A stretch of 64,000 nucleotides of DNA from CAWFXC01 sp963819735. Lineage in GTDB: Bacteria > Actinomycetota > Acidimicrobiia > IMCC26256 > DASPTH01. The translations under genes were made by a program, and so were the position numbers. Each line of letters opens with the position of its first letter. Position 1 is the stretch's first letter. This document shows, one piece after another, positions 8,631-16,918 of this stretch. A model generated the notes under the pieces. The model was not told where the DNA came from, made no database searches, and saw only the letters and a list, made by a program, of their open reading frames with translations. The stretch lies in the NCBI GenBank assembly GCA_963819735.1, contig CAWFXC010000001.1, positions 868,001 to 932,000 of the forward strand. The letters are read 5' to 3'.

Positions 8631-10176
8631 AGGTGTCACCCACATCTTCGGGTTGCCGGGCGACCAGATCATGCACGCGCTCGACGGGCTCTACGACGAG
8701 CCCTCGATCCGGTTCATCAGCACCCGCCACGAGCAGGGCACCACGTTCCTGGCCGACGGCTACGCGCGTGCGAGCGGGCAACCGGGCGTGGCGTTCGTGG
8801 TGCCAGGGGTCGGCGTGTACAACGCGGGCGCCGGCCTCGCCACTGCGTTCGCCGCGTCGTCACCGGTGCTGCTCATCGCCGGCCAGATCAACCGGCACGG
8901 CATCGGCAACTCGTTGGGGCTGTTGCACGAGGTCCACGATCAACTCGACCTCGTGCGGCCGATCACCGCGTGGCAGCAGCGGGCGCTCTACGCGGGCGAG
9001 ATCCCCGGCGCGGTGCACGAAGCGATCGCGCGTCTGCGCAGTGGCCGCCGCCAACCAGTCGAGATCGAGATGCCGCCCGAGGCGTTCTCCGAAGAAGCGG
9101 CCATCGAGCTCCTCGCCGCCGCGCCCGACGTCCGCGAGGGCGCCGACCCCGAGCAGGTCTCCCAGGCCGCGGCACTGTTGGCGGCGGCGGAGCGCCCCCT
9201 GATATGGGCCGGCGGCGGTGTGGTGCTCGGCAACGCGAGCGGGCAGTTGGCCACGGTCGCGGAGTACCTGCAGGCCGCGGTGGTCACCACCCGTCAGGGC
9301 AAGGGCGCGATCGACGACCGCAACCCGCTCTCGGTCGGCTCCGTGTGGGTGAACAAGCGCATGTTGCCGATCGTCGCCGACGCCGACGTGATCTTCGCCG
9401 TCGGCACGCACTTCGCGGCCTCAGGTGCGAGCAAGGACCAGGTGGTGGTGCACCTCGACGTCGACGCCGACGAGATCGGCCGGCACTTCCCCGGCGCGGT
9501 GCCGGTGGTCGGCGACGCCGCGCCCACCCTCGAGCAGCTGCTCGTCGCGCTCGAAGCGATCGGGCCCCCGCACGCGAGCCGCACCGCCGACACGCGCGCG
9601 ATGCGCGCGACGGTCGAGGCGCAGCTCTACGAGATCGGGCCCCAGGCCGCGATGGTCGACACGTTGCGCGCCGCCATCCCCGACGACGGCATCCTCGTCC
9701 CGTGCACCACGACCATCGGCTACATGTGCCACATGCACTACCCGGTCTACGAACCCCGCACCTATCTCTCCACCTCCTACATGGGCACGCTCGGATTCGG
9801 CTTCCCGGCGGCGCTGGGAGCGAAGGTCGGCGCCCCGGATCGCCCGGTGGTGTGCGCCACCGGCGACGGCGGCTTCCTGTTCGCCGCCACCGAGCTGGCG
9901 ACCGCGGTGCAGTACGGCATCAATCTCGTCACCGTCGTCTACAACGACAACGCCTACGGGAACTCCAATCGCGACCAACGCGAGCGGTTCCACGGCCGCG
10001 AGATCGGTACCGCGCTCCACAACCCCGACTTCGCGCGGTTCGCGCAGTCGTTCGGTGCCGACGGCATCAAGCTGGGCGCGCCGTCCGAGCTCGCCGACGC
10101 GCTCCCCGAGGCGATCGCCAATCAGCGGCCGACGGTGATCGAAGTACCCATGGATCGACTGCCGTCGCCGTTCTAG
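8581..10176 (+). CDS. Thiamine-diphosphate-dependent enzyme (acetolactate synthase / benzoylformate decarboxylase type)
   Basis: A 531-residue enzyme with the three-domain layout of the family. The N-terminal pyrimidine domain has the cofactor-activating glutamate in STRHEQGTTFLADGYARAS near residue 50. A central domain follows around 190-320. The C-terminal pyrophosphate domain has GDGGFLFAATELATAVQYGI and ends its metal motif at YNDN near residue 457. Such enzymes decarboxylate or carboligate 2-oxo acids. The substrate is not predictable, and the FAD site typical of true acetolactate synthase is not evident. The start ATG 8581 has AAGGGACG upstream. The next gene begins 2 bp after the stop, so they are co-transcribed. 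Confidence 0.88.
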   Translation: MDTMTGGQALARQLVREGVTHIFGLPGDQIMHALDGLYDEPSIRFISTRHEQGTTFLADGYARASGQPGVAFVVPGVGVYNAGAGLATAFAASSPVLLIAGQINRHGIGNSLGLLHEVHDQLDLVRPITAWQQRALYAGEIPGAVHEAIARLRSGRRQPVEIEMPPEAFSEEAAIELLAAAPDVREGADPEQVSQAAALLAAAERPLIWAGGGVVLGNASGQLATVAEYLQAAVVTTRQGKGAIDDRNPLSVGSVWVNKRMLPIVADADVIFAVGTHFAASGASKDQVVVHLDVDADEIGRHFPGAVPVVGDAAPTLEQLLVALEAIGPPHASRTADTRAMRATVEAQLYEIGPQAAMVDTLRAAIPDDGILVPCTTTIGYMCHMHYPVYEPRTYLSTSYMGTLGFGFPAALGAKVGAPDRPVVCATGDGGFLFAATELATAVQYGINLVTVVYNDNAYGNSNRDQRERFHGREIGTALHNPDFARFAQSFGADGIKLGAPSELADALPEAIANQRPTVIEVPMDRLPSPF

Positions 10177-10178
10177 CC

Positions 10179-10757
10179 GTGGACACGATCAACGACGCCG
10201 ACGGGGCCCGGCTGCACGAGTTGCGGCTGCGCGGCTTCCTGCCCGCGCCCGACGAGTCGCAGTGGGACGAGCTACGCGCGCTCGGGTGGGTCGACGTGAA
10301 GCGGGAACGCGTCATGCTCACGCCCGCGGGCCGTGACGCGCACGCGCAATGGGCGCGAGCGCAACCCGGTTCGGAGGCCGACGCCGCCGCCGAAGCCGCG
10401 TACGCGTCGTTCCTGCCGCTGAACCAGAAGCTGCTGAAGGTGTGTCACGACTGGCAGCTCGGGCGCGGCGGAATTCCCAACGACCACTCCGATCCCGACT
10501 ACGACTACCGCGTGATCGGTCGTCTGCGTTCGGTGCACTCGGGCGCGCGACGGGTGCTCACCGATCTGGTTCCGGCGATCCCGCGCTTCGGCGGCTACGA
10601 AGGCCGCTTCGAGTACGCGCTCGACCAACTCGACACCGGCGCCCGTCAGTGGTTCGCGTCGCCCGCATGCGACTCGTACCACACGGTGTGGATGCAGTTC
10701 CACGAAGACTTGCTCCTCGCGGGCGGGCGCGCCCGCGCCGACGAAGCGCAGCAGTAG
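10179..10757 (+). CDS. Uncharacterised protein with winged-helix-like N-terminus
   Basis: A 192-residue protein starting at GTG 10179, 2 bp after the TPP enzyme stop. Residues 8-58 resemble a small winged-helix domain (LHELRLRGFL, WDELRALGWVDVKRERVMLTPAGRDAH). The remainder, rich in aromatic residues (KVCHDWQLGRGG, YRVIGRLRSVH), is not recognised. The tight linkage to the decarboxylase-type enzyme suggests a regulator or accessory protein for that step. A role as the regulator that reads the 15-bp elements is conceivable but unsupported. No membrane segment or metal motif is visible. Confidence 0.65.
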   Translation: MDTINDADGARLHELRLRGFLPAPDESQWDELRALGWVDVKRERVMLTPAGRDAHAQWARAQPGSEADAAAEAAYASFLPLNQKLLKVCHDWQLGRGGIPNDHSDPDYDYRVIGRLRSVHSGARRVLTDLVPAIPRFGGYEGRFEYALDQLDTGARQWFASPACDSYHTVWMQFHEDLLLAGGRARADEAQQ

Positions 10758-10761
10758 CCGC

Positions 10762-10778
10762 GCGTCGGGCGCCGACGC
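10762..10778 (+). terminator. GC-rich hairpin after the TPP enzyme unit
   Basis: GCGTCGG at 10762-10768 and CCGACGC at 10772-10778 form a perfect 7-bp stem with a GCG loop, starting 5 bp after the stop of the preceding gene. No T-run follows, so it is a weak terminator call. From here to 10905 no gene is visible. Confidence 0.45.
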
Positions 10779-10905
10779 CCACGTCGCGCGCGTCGGCGCG
10801 CCAGACGTTCACCGAACTCACAGGAAACCTTCAGGCGCAGTTCGCATCGCGCGCCGAACCTTCCGCTAGGTTCCTCGCCCGGAGGGCCCGATCCGAGGGA
10901 AGTTC

Positions 10906-10974
10906 ATGGACACTGTGGCTCCGCCCGTCCGCCGGTCGCGCCGGCGCGTTCCCGCCCGATCCCCACGCCGGTGA
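10906..10974 (+). CDS. 22-residue arginine-rich leader ORF upstream of an ABC exporter
   Basis: ATG 10906 follows GAGGGA with a 5-base gap, the best ribosome site in the area. The ORF encodes MDTVAPPVRRSRRRVPARSP plus two arginines, then TGA at 10972-10974. That stop overlaps the GTG start of the ABC ATPase (GTGA), which has no ribosome site of its own. This is the geometry of translational coupling: ribosomes finishing the leader would re-initiate on the ATPase. Eight of the 22 residues are Arg. It may be a regulatory leader peptide or only a coupling device. A lost N-terminal extension of the ATPase is the alternative. Confidence 0.5.
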   Translation: MDTVAPPVRRSRRRVPARSPRR

Positions 10975-11897
10975 TCGAGGCACGCGGTCTCACCAAACGC
11001 TACGGAACCACGCTCGCGGTCGACGGCCTGAGCTTCGACGTCCACCCCGGGCACGTCACCGGATTCCTCGGCCCGAACGGCGCCGGGAAGAGCACCACCA
11101 TGCGGTTGGTGCTCGGCCTCGATCGCCCGAACGCGGGTCACGTCACCGTCGCCGGCAAGCAGTACACCGACTACCGCTTCCCGCTCTACGAGGTCGGCGC
11201 ACTGCTCGACGCCAAAGCGGTGCACGGCGGCCGCCGCGCCCGTGAGCACCTCTGGTGTCTGGCGCAGTCGAACCGCATCCCGCGGCAGCGCGTCGACGAG
11301 GTCCTCGAACTGGTCGGCCTCCAGGACGTCGCCCGCCGTCGGGTCGGATCGTTCTCGCTCGGGATGAGTCAACGGCTGGGGATCGCCGCCGCCCTTCTCG
11401 GTGATCCCGAGGTGCTGATCTTCGACGAGCCCGCGAACGGGCTCGACCCGGAAGGGATCGTCTGGATCCGCAACCTCTTCCGCTCGCTGGCCGACGACGG
11501 CCGGACCGTCTTCGTGTCGAGCCACCTCATGAGCGAGATGGCACTCACTGCCGATCACCTCATCGTGATCGGGCGCGGGAAACTGATCGCCGACGCGCCG
11601 ATGGCCGAACTCTTGTCGCGGGGCGCGGGACGCGTGCGGGTGTGCTCCCCCGATGCGCCGCGGCTGGCCATGCTGCTCGCCGCGCGCGGCGCGCTGGTCG
11701 ACGAGGAAGCCGACGGCGCGCTCGCGGTGCGGGAGCTCGACGCAGCCGCGATCGGCGAGGTCGCCGCCGGTAACGGCATCGTGCTGCACGAGCTCACACC
11801 GGAGAAGGCCTCACTCGAGGAGACGTTCTTCGAGCTCACCAGCGACAGCGTCGAGTTCCACGGCGACGTCGCCAACACCGCGGAGGTGGCGCGATGA
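10971..11897 (+). CDS. ABC-2 type transporter ATP-binding protein
   Basis: A 308-residue ATPase of the multidrug/antibiotic exporter type (DrrA/BcrA-like). Walker A is GPNGAGKST at about residues 35-43, the signature is SLGMSQRLGIAAALL near 131-145, Walker B is VLIFDEP near 151, and a switch histidine lies in VSSHLMSEM. The C-terminal ~80 residues form the usual extra domain of this class. The start is GTG 10971, overlapping the stop of the 22-codon leader. The permease follows with an ATGA overlap. The partner is the six-helix permease encoded next. The cargo is unknown. The unit carries no copy of the 15-bp element, so it is likely regulated apart from the catabolic genes around it. Confidence 0.9.
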   Translation: MIEARGLTKRYGTTLAVDGLSFDVHPGHVTGFLGPNGAGKSTTMRLVLGLDRPNAGHVTVAGKQYTDYRFPLYEVGALLDAKAVHGGRRAREHLWCLAQSNRIPRQRVDEVLELVGLQDVARRRVGSFSLGMSQRLGIAAALLGDPEVLIFDEPANGLDPEGIVWIRNLFRSLADDGRTVFVSSHLMSEMALTADHLIVIGRGKLIADAPMAELLSRGAGRVRVCSPDAPRLAMLLAARGALVDEEADGALAVRELDAAAIGEVAAGNGIVLHELTPEKASLEETFFELTSDSVEFHGDVANTAEVAR

Positions 11898-12721
11898 CCG
11901 CGATCGGCGCAACCCCTGATCCCCGGGCGCTGCGGGCCCCGACCGGCGGTTCGGTGCGGGCCGCGTTCGCGTCCGAGGCGACCAAGCTGCGCACCGTCCG
12001 TTCGACCGTCTGGACGCTGGTGGTCCTGGTGGTGGCCACGGTCGGCATCGGCACGCTGATCAGCGCGGCGCGCGTGAGCCGCTGGGACCAGATGTCGATC
12101 CACGAACGCCTCACCCTCGACCCGACCGCGGTCAGCCTGCGCGGGGTGTTCCTCGCGCAACTCGCGATCGGCGTGCTCGGCGTGCTCGTGATCACGTCCG
12201 AGTACACGACCGGGATGATCCACACGACGTTCGCCGCCATCCCGCGGCGCCCGCTGGTGCTGCTGGCGAAGGCCGTCACCTTCACCGTGGTCGCGTTCGT
12301 CGTGGCGACGATCGCATGCTTCGTCGCCTTCTTCATCGGCCAGAGCATCCTGGCGGGGAAGCACGCCGATGCCGCGCTCTCCGATCCGGGCGTGTTGCGG
12401 GCGGTGCTCGGCGCCGGCACCTACCTCACGCTCATCGGCCTGCTGGGCCTCGGCCTCGGCACCCTGCTGCGGCGGACCGCGGGCGCGATCGCGACGCTGT
12501 TCGGCCTGGTGCTCGTGCTCCCCGCGCTGACCGAGGCGTTGCCGTCGCCGTGGGACAACGACGTCGGCAAGCTCCTCCCCATCAACGCGGGGCGCGCGCT
12601 GTTCGCGGTGCGCCCGGCGAGCGACCTGCTGTCGCCCGGCGCGGGTCTCCTGGTGCTGCTCGTGACCGTCGGGGTGGTGCTCGGATTGGCCACGTTCACG
12701 CTGGTGCGCCGCGACGCCTGA
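11894..12721 (+). CDS. ABC-2 type transporter permease
   Basis: A 275-residue membrane protein with about six hydrophobic segments, for example TVWTLVVLVVATVGIGTLIS near residue 40, a pair around 95 and 140, LIGLLGLGLGTLL near 180, IATLFGLVLVLPAL and a last helix near 255. The sequence LITSEYTTGMIHTTFAAIPRR, read here as VITSEYTTGMIHTTF, is typical of ABC-2 permeases that partner a single ATPase. ATG 11894 overlaps the ATPase stop by 4 bp. Two copies of each subunit would form the exporter in the cytoplasmic membrane. A perfect hairpin follows the stop. Confidence 0.88.
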   Translation: MTAIGATPDPRALRAPTGGSVRAAFASEATKLRTVRSTVWTLVVLVVATVGIGTLISAARVSRWDQMSIHERLTLDPTAVSLRGVFLAQLAIGVLGVLVITSEYTTGMIHTTFAAIPRRPLVLLAKAVTFTVVAFVVATIACFVAFFIGQSILAGKHADAALSDPGVLRAVLGAGTYLTLIGLLGLGLGTLLRRTAGAIATLFGLVLVLPALTEALPSPWDNDVGKLLPINAGRALFAVRPASDLLSPGAGLLVLLVTVGVVLGLATFTLVRRDA

Positions 12722-12722
12722 C

Positions 12723-12743
12723 GCCGGAGTCGGCGACTCCGGC
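12723..12743 (+). terminator. Hairpin after the ABC-2 exporter
   Basis: GCCGGAGTC at 12723-12731 and GACTCCGGC at 12735-12743 form a perfect 9-bp stem with a 3-base loop, directly after the permease stop. It separates the exporter from the DUF7064-led operon. Confidence 0.6.
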
Positions 12744-12778
12744 CCAACGGCGGCCCGGAGTCGCCCGGCCCGACTCTT

Positions 12779-12793
12779 GGTATATTGGATACG
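12779..12793. promoter_or_regulatory. Copy D of the 15-bp element, abutting the start codon at 12794
   Basis: GGTATATTGGATACG fits the element with two deviations (GGTATA-TTG-GATACG) and ends exactly where the ATG of the next gene begins. TATATT at 12781-12786 plus 7 bases to the ATG is ideal spacing for a leaderless -10 box. It may therefore be both promoter and operator. Confidence 0.55.
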
Positions 12794-13765
12794 ATGTTGC
12801 CCTCGGAACACGACGCGTTCCACGCGCCCACCAGCGACGACCCCTGGTGGCAGGAAACGACGTGGTTCACGTTCATGATCCCGGAGCGCAAGCTCTACTG
12901 CTACGTGTATCCGTGGGTGAAGGCGAACCAGGGCATCCTCGGCGGTGGCGTGATGGTGTGGGACGACCGCGGTCGTCACCCGTGGGAAGCGGTCCACTGG
13001 GACTACCAGTGGACGTACCCCTATCCGCACCTCGGCGACCTGCGGAACATCACGTTCCCCACCGGGATCACCATCGAGTGCCTCGAGCCGCTCACGAAGT
13101 ACCGCGTGGCTTACGAGAGCGCGCGCTGCTCCTTCGACGTCACGTTCGACGCCATCCTCCCCGCACACATCCTGAGCCAGAGCGACGACACGACGGGAAC
13201 GTTCGCCGGCCACCTCGACCAACAGGGCCACGTGACCGGCACCTTCACGCTCGACGGTGAACCGCTCGCGGTCGACTGCTACGCGATGCGCGACCGCTCC
13301 TGGGGCCGCCGCGTACCGAGCCCCGGCCTCCACATCGGCTATGACCTCTGTGCGAGCGAGCACTCGGCATTCATCGCGTTCTCGTCGCCGGATTCGGCGG
13401 GTTCACCATTGGTCGAGAACTTCGGATACCTGTGGCGCGACGGCGAGCAGGTCCCGTTCGCGCGTGGGAGCCGCGTGCTCGAGCGCGACGGCGTGTGGCC
13501 CACGCGAGTGATCGTGAACGCGGAAGACCAGCTCGGCCGCACGCTCGAAGCCGTCGGCGAGGTCGTGAACCGCATGGGGTTCCAGAACATGCCGTCGATG
13601 ATGAACCTGGTCGGCCTGGTGCGGTGGGAGTACGAAGGCAGCGACGGGGTCGCCACCGAGGCGTGGGGCGAGTTCGAAGACGTGTGGGACGTCGAGCGCT
13701 ACCGGGAGTTCGCCCGGGCGATCGGCGTTTCCGGTGCGAGAGAAACGGAAGGAGCGCGGCGATGA
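12794..13765 (+). CDS. DUF7064/7065-type protein (AttH/CrtC-like lipocalin fold)
   Basis: A 323-residue protein of an uncharacterised actinobacterial family. Its two beta-rich halves resemble AttH and carotenoid 1,2-hydratase-like proteins. Visible traits are HDAFHAPTSDDPWWQETTW near the N-terminus, many Trp and Tyr residues, and CYAMRDRSWGRR near residue 165, a motif shared by this fold. Homologues usually sit in lipid, terpenoid or steroid degradation clusters, but no reaction is established. ATG 12794 is chosen over the TTG at 12785 because a -10-like box would overlap the longer form. It is the first gene of a tight five-gene operon with overlapping stops and starts up to the Ldh-family gene. 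Confidence 0.75.
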   Translation: MLPSEHDAFHAPTSDDPWWQETTWFTFMIPERKLYCYVYPWVKANQGILGGGVMVWDDRGRHPWEAVHWDYQWTYPYPHLGDLRNITFPTGITIECLEPLTKYRVAYESARCSFDVTFDAILPAHILSQSDDTTGTFAGHLDQQGHVTGTFTLDGEPLAVDCYAMRDRSWGRRVPSPGLHIGYDLCASEHSAFIAFSSPDSAGSPLVENFGYLWRDGEQVPFARGSRVLERDGVWPTRVIVNAEDQLGRTLEAVGEVVNRMGFQNMPSMMNLVGLVRWEYEGSDGVATEAWGEFEDVWDVERYREFARAIGVSGARETEGARR

Positions 13766-14574
13766 CATCCGTCACCCGAGCCACTACGGACATCACGGTG
13801 GAGCGCCAGGCCGGCGCCCTCGGTGCGCTGATCACCGGCGTCGATCTCTCCACCGACATCGACGACGCCACCTTCGAGGTGCTGCACGACGCCATCCTCG
13901 AGCACATGGTCATCTGCATCAGGGGCCAGGAGCACATCACCCCCGACGACCAGGTCGCGTTCGCGGCGCGGTGGGGCCGGATCGAGCCGCATCCCTACGT
14001 GCCCCCGATCGAGGGTCACCCCGAGATCATGAAGGTCTACGACCCGAACCCGATCACGGTCACCTGGCACGCCGACTTCACCTACGCCAAGGAACCGCCC
14101 ACGCTCAGCCTCCTGCTCGCGCGCGTCATCCCGCCGTTCGGCGGCGACACGATGTTCTCCAACGGCTACCTCGCCTACGAGAACCTCTCCCCCGGTCTGA
14201 AAGAGACGCTCGGCACCCTGCGCGGGGTGCACTACGCCACCGAGCTCGCCATCGAGAAGGGGCTCCCCGAGGACGAGATCGTCAACGCGCACCCCGTCGT
14301 GCGGACGCATCCGGAAACCGGTCGGCGCGCCCTGTTCGTCAACGGCAACTACACCCGCAACTTCCTGAACTGGTCGGAGGAGGACAGCGCGCCGCTGCTC
14401 CACTACCTCTACGCCCAGTTCGCGCGTTTCGAATACACCTGGCGTCACCGCTGGAAGGTCGGCGATCTCCTGATCTGGGACAATCGCTGCGTCCAGCACG
14501 CGGTCATCGGCGACACCGACGGCCAGGAACGAGCCCTCCACCGCGTCACGATTGCAGGAGACATCCCCCGATGA
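13762..14574 (+). CDS. TauD/TfdA-family Fe(II)/2-oxoglutarate dioxygenase
   Basis: A 270-residue alpha-ketoglutarate-dependent dioxygenase. The iron site shows as HADFTY (His and Asp of HxD) near residue 95. A distal His is probably in NRCVQHAVIGD near 244, and a 2-oxoglutarate-binding Arg lies in the ERALHRVTI region at the C-terminus. Family members hydroxylate and often cleave sulfonates, phenoxy acids or similar substrates. The start ATG 13762 overlaps the preceding stop (ATGA), and its own stop overlaps the next ATG. It would provide an oxygen-dependent hydroxylation step before the amidohydrolase-2 protein. The substrate is unknown. Confidence 0.88.
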   Translation: MTSVTRATTDITVERQAGALGALITGVDLSTDIDDATFEVLHDAILEHMVICIRGQEHITPDDQVAFAARWGRIEPHPYVPPIEGHPEIMKVYDPNPITVTWHADFTYAKEPPTLSLLLARVIPPFGGDTMFSNGYLAYENLSPGLKETLGTLRGVHYATELAIEKGLPEDEIVNAHPVVRTHPETGRRALFVNGNYTRNFLNWSEEDSAPLLHYLYAQFARFEYTWRHRWKVGDLLIWDNRCVQHAVIGDTDGQERALHRVTIAGDIPR

Positions 14575-15785
14575 GCGACATTCCCTGGATCGTCAGCCTC
14601 GACGACCACGTGCTCGAACCGCCCGACATCTGGACGAGCCGGTTGCCCGCGAAGTACCGCGACGTCGGACCGCGCATCGTGCTCGCGCCGCCGGGCAAGC
14701 CGATCCTCGACGGCGGCGGCTACCGCGAGGCGCCCGGCACCGAGGGCGACCCGGTCGCGTGGTGGTTCTACGAAGACCTCCAGTACTCGGTGAAGCGACT
14801 GATCGCCGCCGCCGGCTACCCGGCCGACGAGATCGGCTTCGACGGCATCACCTACGACCAGATGCGCCCCGGCTGCTGGCAGCCCGCGGCCCGCCTCGAC
14901 GACATGACGATGAACCACGTCGAGGCGTCGCTGTGCTTCCCGAACTACCCGCGCTTCTGCGGCCAGATCTTCCTGAACGCCAAGGACAAGGACCTCGCCA
15001 AGCTCTGCGTCGAGGCCTACAACGACTGGATGGTCGACGAGTGGTGCGCGGGCACCGGCGGCCGCCTGATCCCGCTCTGCCTGATGCCGCTCTGGGACGT
15101 CGACCTCGCGGCCGCCGAGGTGCGGCGCAACGCGGCGCGCGGAGTGCGCGCGGTCTGCTTCTCCGAGCTGCCGCCGTGGCTGGGCCTGCCCAGCATCCAC
15201 TCCGGCCACTGGGACCCGGTGTTCGCGGCCTGCGCGGAGACGAGCACCGTGCTGGCGATGCACATCGGCTCCGGCACCAAGACCATCAACTCGTCGCCCG
15301 ATGCGCCCGACGCGGTGCAGGCCACCAACATGTTCGCCAACAGCGCGCTGTCGCTGATCGACTTCCTCTTTTCCGGGGTGCTCGTGCGGTTCCCGGAGCT
15401 GAAACTGCTCTACGCCGAGGCGCAGATCGGGTGGATCCCCTACGTGCTCGAGCGGGTCGACGACGTGTGGGACGTCCACCGCGGGTGGAGCGGCAGCCAG
15501 ACCCACGTGGTCGAGCCGCCGTCGCAGTACTACTACCGGCAGGTGGTGAGCTGCTTCTTCAAGGACGGTGTGGGCGTCGAGAACCTCGATCGGGTCGGGC
15601 GCGAGAACATCGCGTTCGAGACCGACTACCCGCACCAGGACGGCACGTGGCCGAACACCCATCAGGTGGCCAAGGAGCTGTTCGGCCACCTCGACGCGCC
15701 CACCGTCGAGAAGATCGTGCGCGGGAACGCCATCCGGCTGCTCGGCCTCGAGCTCGGTGACGGCACCGGTCCCCGACCTACATGA
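14571..15785 (+). CDS. Amidohydrolase-2 family metal-dependent hydrolase
   Basis: A 404-residue TIM-barrel amidohydrolase, paralogous to the one at 5817-7100. The metal motif is SLDDHVLEPP near residue 9, the signature AYNDWMVDEWCAGTGGRLIP near 145, AMHIGSGTKT near 228 and ETDYPHQDGTWPN near 348. It overlaps the dioxygenase stop by 4 bp and the next ATG by 4 bp, so it is translationally coupled on both sides. In this family a bound metal activates water or supports decarboxylation of a carboxylated intermediate. The placement after a dioxygenase and before a dehydrogenase suggests processing of the hydroxylated product, which is inference. Confidence 0.86.
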   Translation: MSDIPWIVSLDDHVLEPPDIWTSRLPAKYRDVGPRIVLAPPGKPILDGGGYREAPGTEGDPVAWWFYEDLQYSVKRLIAAAGYPADEIGFDGITYDQMRPGCWQPAARLDDMTMNHVEASLCFPNYPRFCGQIFLNAKDKDLAKLCVEAYNDWMVDEWCAGTGGRLIPLCLMPLWDVDLAAAEVRRNAARGVRAVCFSELPPWLGLPSIHSGHWDPVFAACAETSTVLAMHIGSGTKTINSSPDAPDAVQATNMFANSALSLIDFLFSGVLVRFPELKLLYAEAQIGWIPYVLERVDDVWDVHRGWSGSQTHVVEPPSQYYYRQVVSCFFKDGVGVENLDRVGRENIAFETDYPHQDGTWPNTHQVAKELFGHLDAPTVEKIVRGNAIRLLGLELGDGTGPRPT

Positions 15786-16864
15786 CCGCGGACGACGCCG
15801 GCGCGACCACGCTCGTCACCGAAGCCGCACTCCGAACCCAGCTCGAGGCCCTGCTCGGCGGGCTCGGCGCGCCGGCCGACCAGGCCGCGATCGTCGCCGA
15901 CAATCTCGTCGAAGCCGACCTGCGCGGGGTCGACTCGCACGGATCGCACCTGATGGCGCTCTACAACGGACGCGTGCGCGGCGGTCACCTGCGCCCGGTC
16001 ACCGAGCTCACCACGATCGACGACCGCGGCTCCACCGTCCGCCTCGACGCCGCGCTCGGCTTCGGCCAGGTGGCGGGAGTCGCGGCCATCGATCTCGCGG
16101 TCGAACGCGCGCGCGAGCACGGCGTCTCGACCGTCACCGTGCGCGAGCTCACCCATCTCGGTGCGCTCGCGTACTACACGATGCGGGCCGCGGCGGAGGG
16201 CTTCATCGCCCTCGCGTTCCAGAACGGCGCGACGATCGTGCCGCCGTTCGGCGGCACCACGAGCCTGCTGTCGACCAACCCGTTCTCGTACGCGGTTCCC
16301 ACCGGCACGCAGCCGACCATCGTGTTCGACATCGCGACCACCGCCGCCGCCGGCAACAAGGTCCTCCTCGCCCGCAAGCGCGGCGACGCCTCGATCCCCG
16401 AGGGTTGGGCCAACGACGAGCAGGGTCGTCCCACCACCGACCCGAACGCGGCGTCGGTGTTCCAGCTCCAGTGGTTCGGAGGCCACAAGGGCTTCGGCAT
16501 CGGCATGCTCGTCGAGATCATGTCCGGGCTGCTCGCCGACAGCTGCTTCGGCTTCGTCGAGAACTCCGACTCCGAGCTCACGGGCAAGGATCGCATCGCG
16601 AAGGGCGCGAGCTTCATCGTGCTCGACGTCACCCGGTTCCTCCCGCTCCCCGAGTTCCGCGCCCGGGTCGACCAGCTCATCGCCGACGTCCACTTCTCGG
16701 AGCTGGCGCCCGGCACCGAGCGGATCTACGTTCCCGGCGAGCTGGAAGCGCACCGGCGCGAACAGCGGCGCCGTGACGGCATCCCGCTCCCCCACGCCCT
16801 CGTGGAAGAGCTCGACGCCATCGCGGCGTCGCTCGAGCTCGCACCGCTCACCACCGCGCCCTGA
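15782..16864 (+). CDS. Ldh-family (malate/L-lactate/ureidoglycolate-type) NAD(P) oxidoreductase
   Basis: A 360-residue member of the malate/L-lactate dehydrogenase family, which is unrelated to classical MDH. It shows the conserved DLRGVDSHGSHLMALYNGR near residue 43, with the catalytic His, PFGGTTSLLSTNPFSYAVP near 157 and the dinucleotide-site segment GGHKGFGIGMLVEIMSGLL near 236. Known members oxidise 2-hydroxy acids or reduce 2-oxo or cyclic imino acids with NAD(P). The start ATG 15782 overlaps the previous stop. A 14-bp tandem duplication covers the stop codon. The enoyl-CoA hydratase follows after 54 bp, probably on the same transcript. Confidence 0.85.
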   Translation: MTADDAGATTLVTEAALRTQLEALLGGLGAPADQAAIVADNLVEADLRGVDSHGSHLMALYNGRVRGGHLRPVTELTTIDDRGSTVRLDAALGFGQVAGVAAIDLAVERAREHGVSTVTVRELTHLGALAYYTMRAAAEGFIALAFQNGATIVPPFGGTTSLLSTNPFSYAVPTGTQPTIVFDIATTAAAGNKVLLARKRGDASIPEGWANDEQGRPTTDPNAASVFQLQWFGGHKGFGIGMLVEIMSGLLADSCFGFVENSDSELTGKDRIAKGASFIVLDVTRFLPLPEFRARVDQLIADVHFSELAPGTERIYVPGELEAHRREQRRRDGIPLPHALVEELDAIAASLELAPLTTAP

Positions 16865-16886
16865 CGTCCGCACCCTGACGTCCGCG
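16859..16886. repeat. 14-bp tandem duplication covering a stop codon
   Basis: CCCTGACGTCCGCA at 16859-16872 is repeated as CCCTGACGTCCGCG at 16873-16886 (13 of 14 identical). The first copy contains the TGA stop of the Ldh-family gene. This is the third duplication of this size over a stop codon in the island. Confidence 0.75.
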
Positions 16887-16918
16887 ACCTTTCGACCTAC
16901 CGGGAGAGATCACCCGTC

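Noticed and set aside
11555..13363. 602-residue minus-strand ORF opposite the ABC-2 exporter
   Set aside because: Antisense shadow with low-complexity charged composition and no domain.
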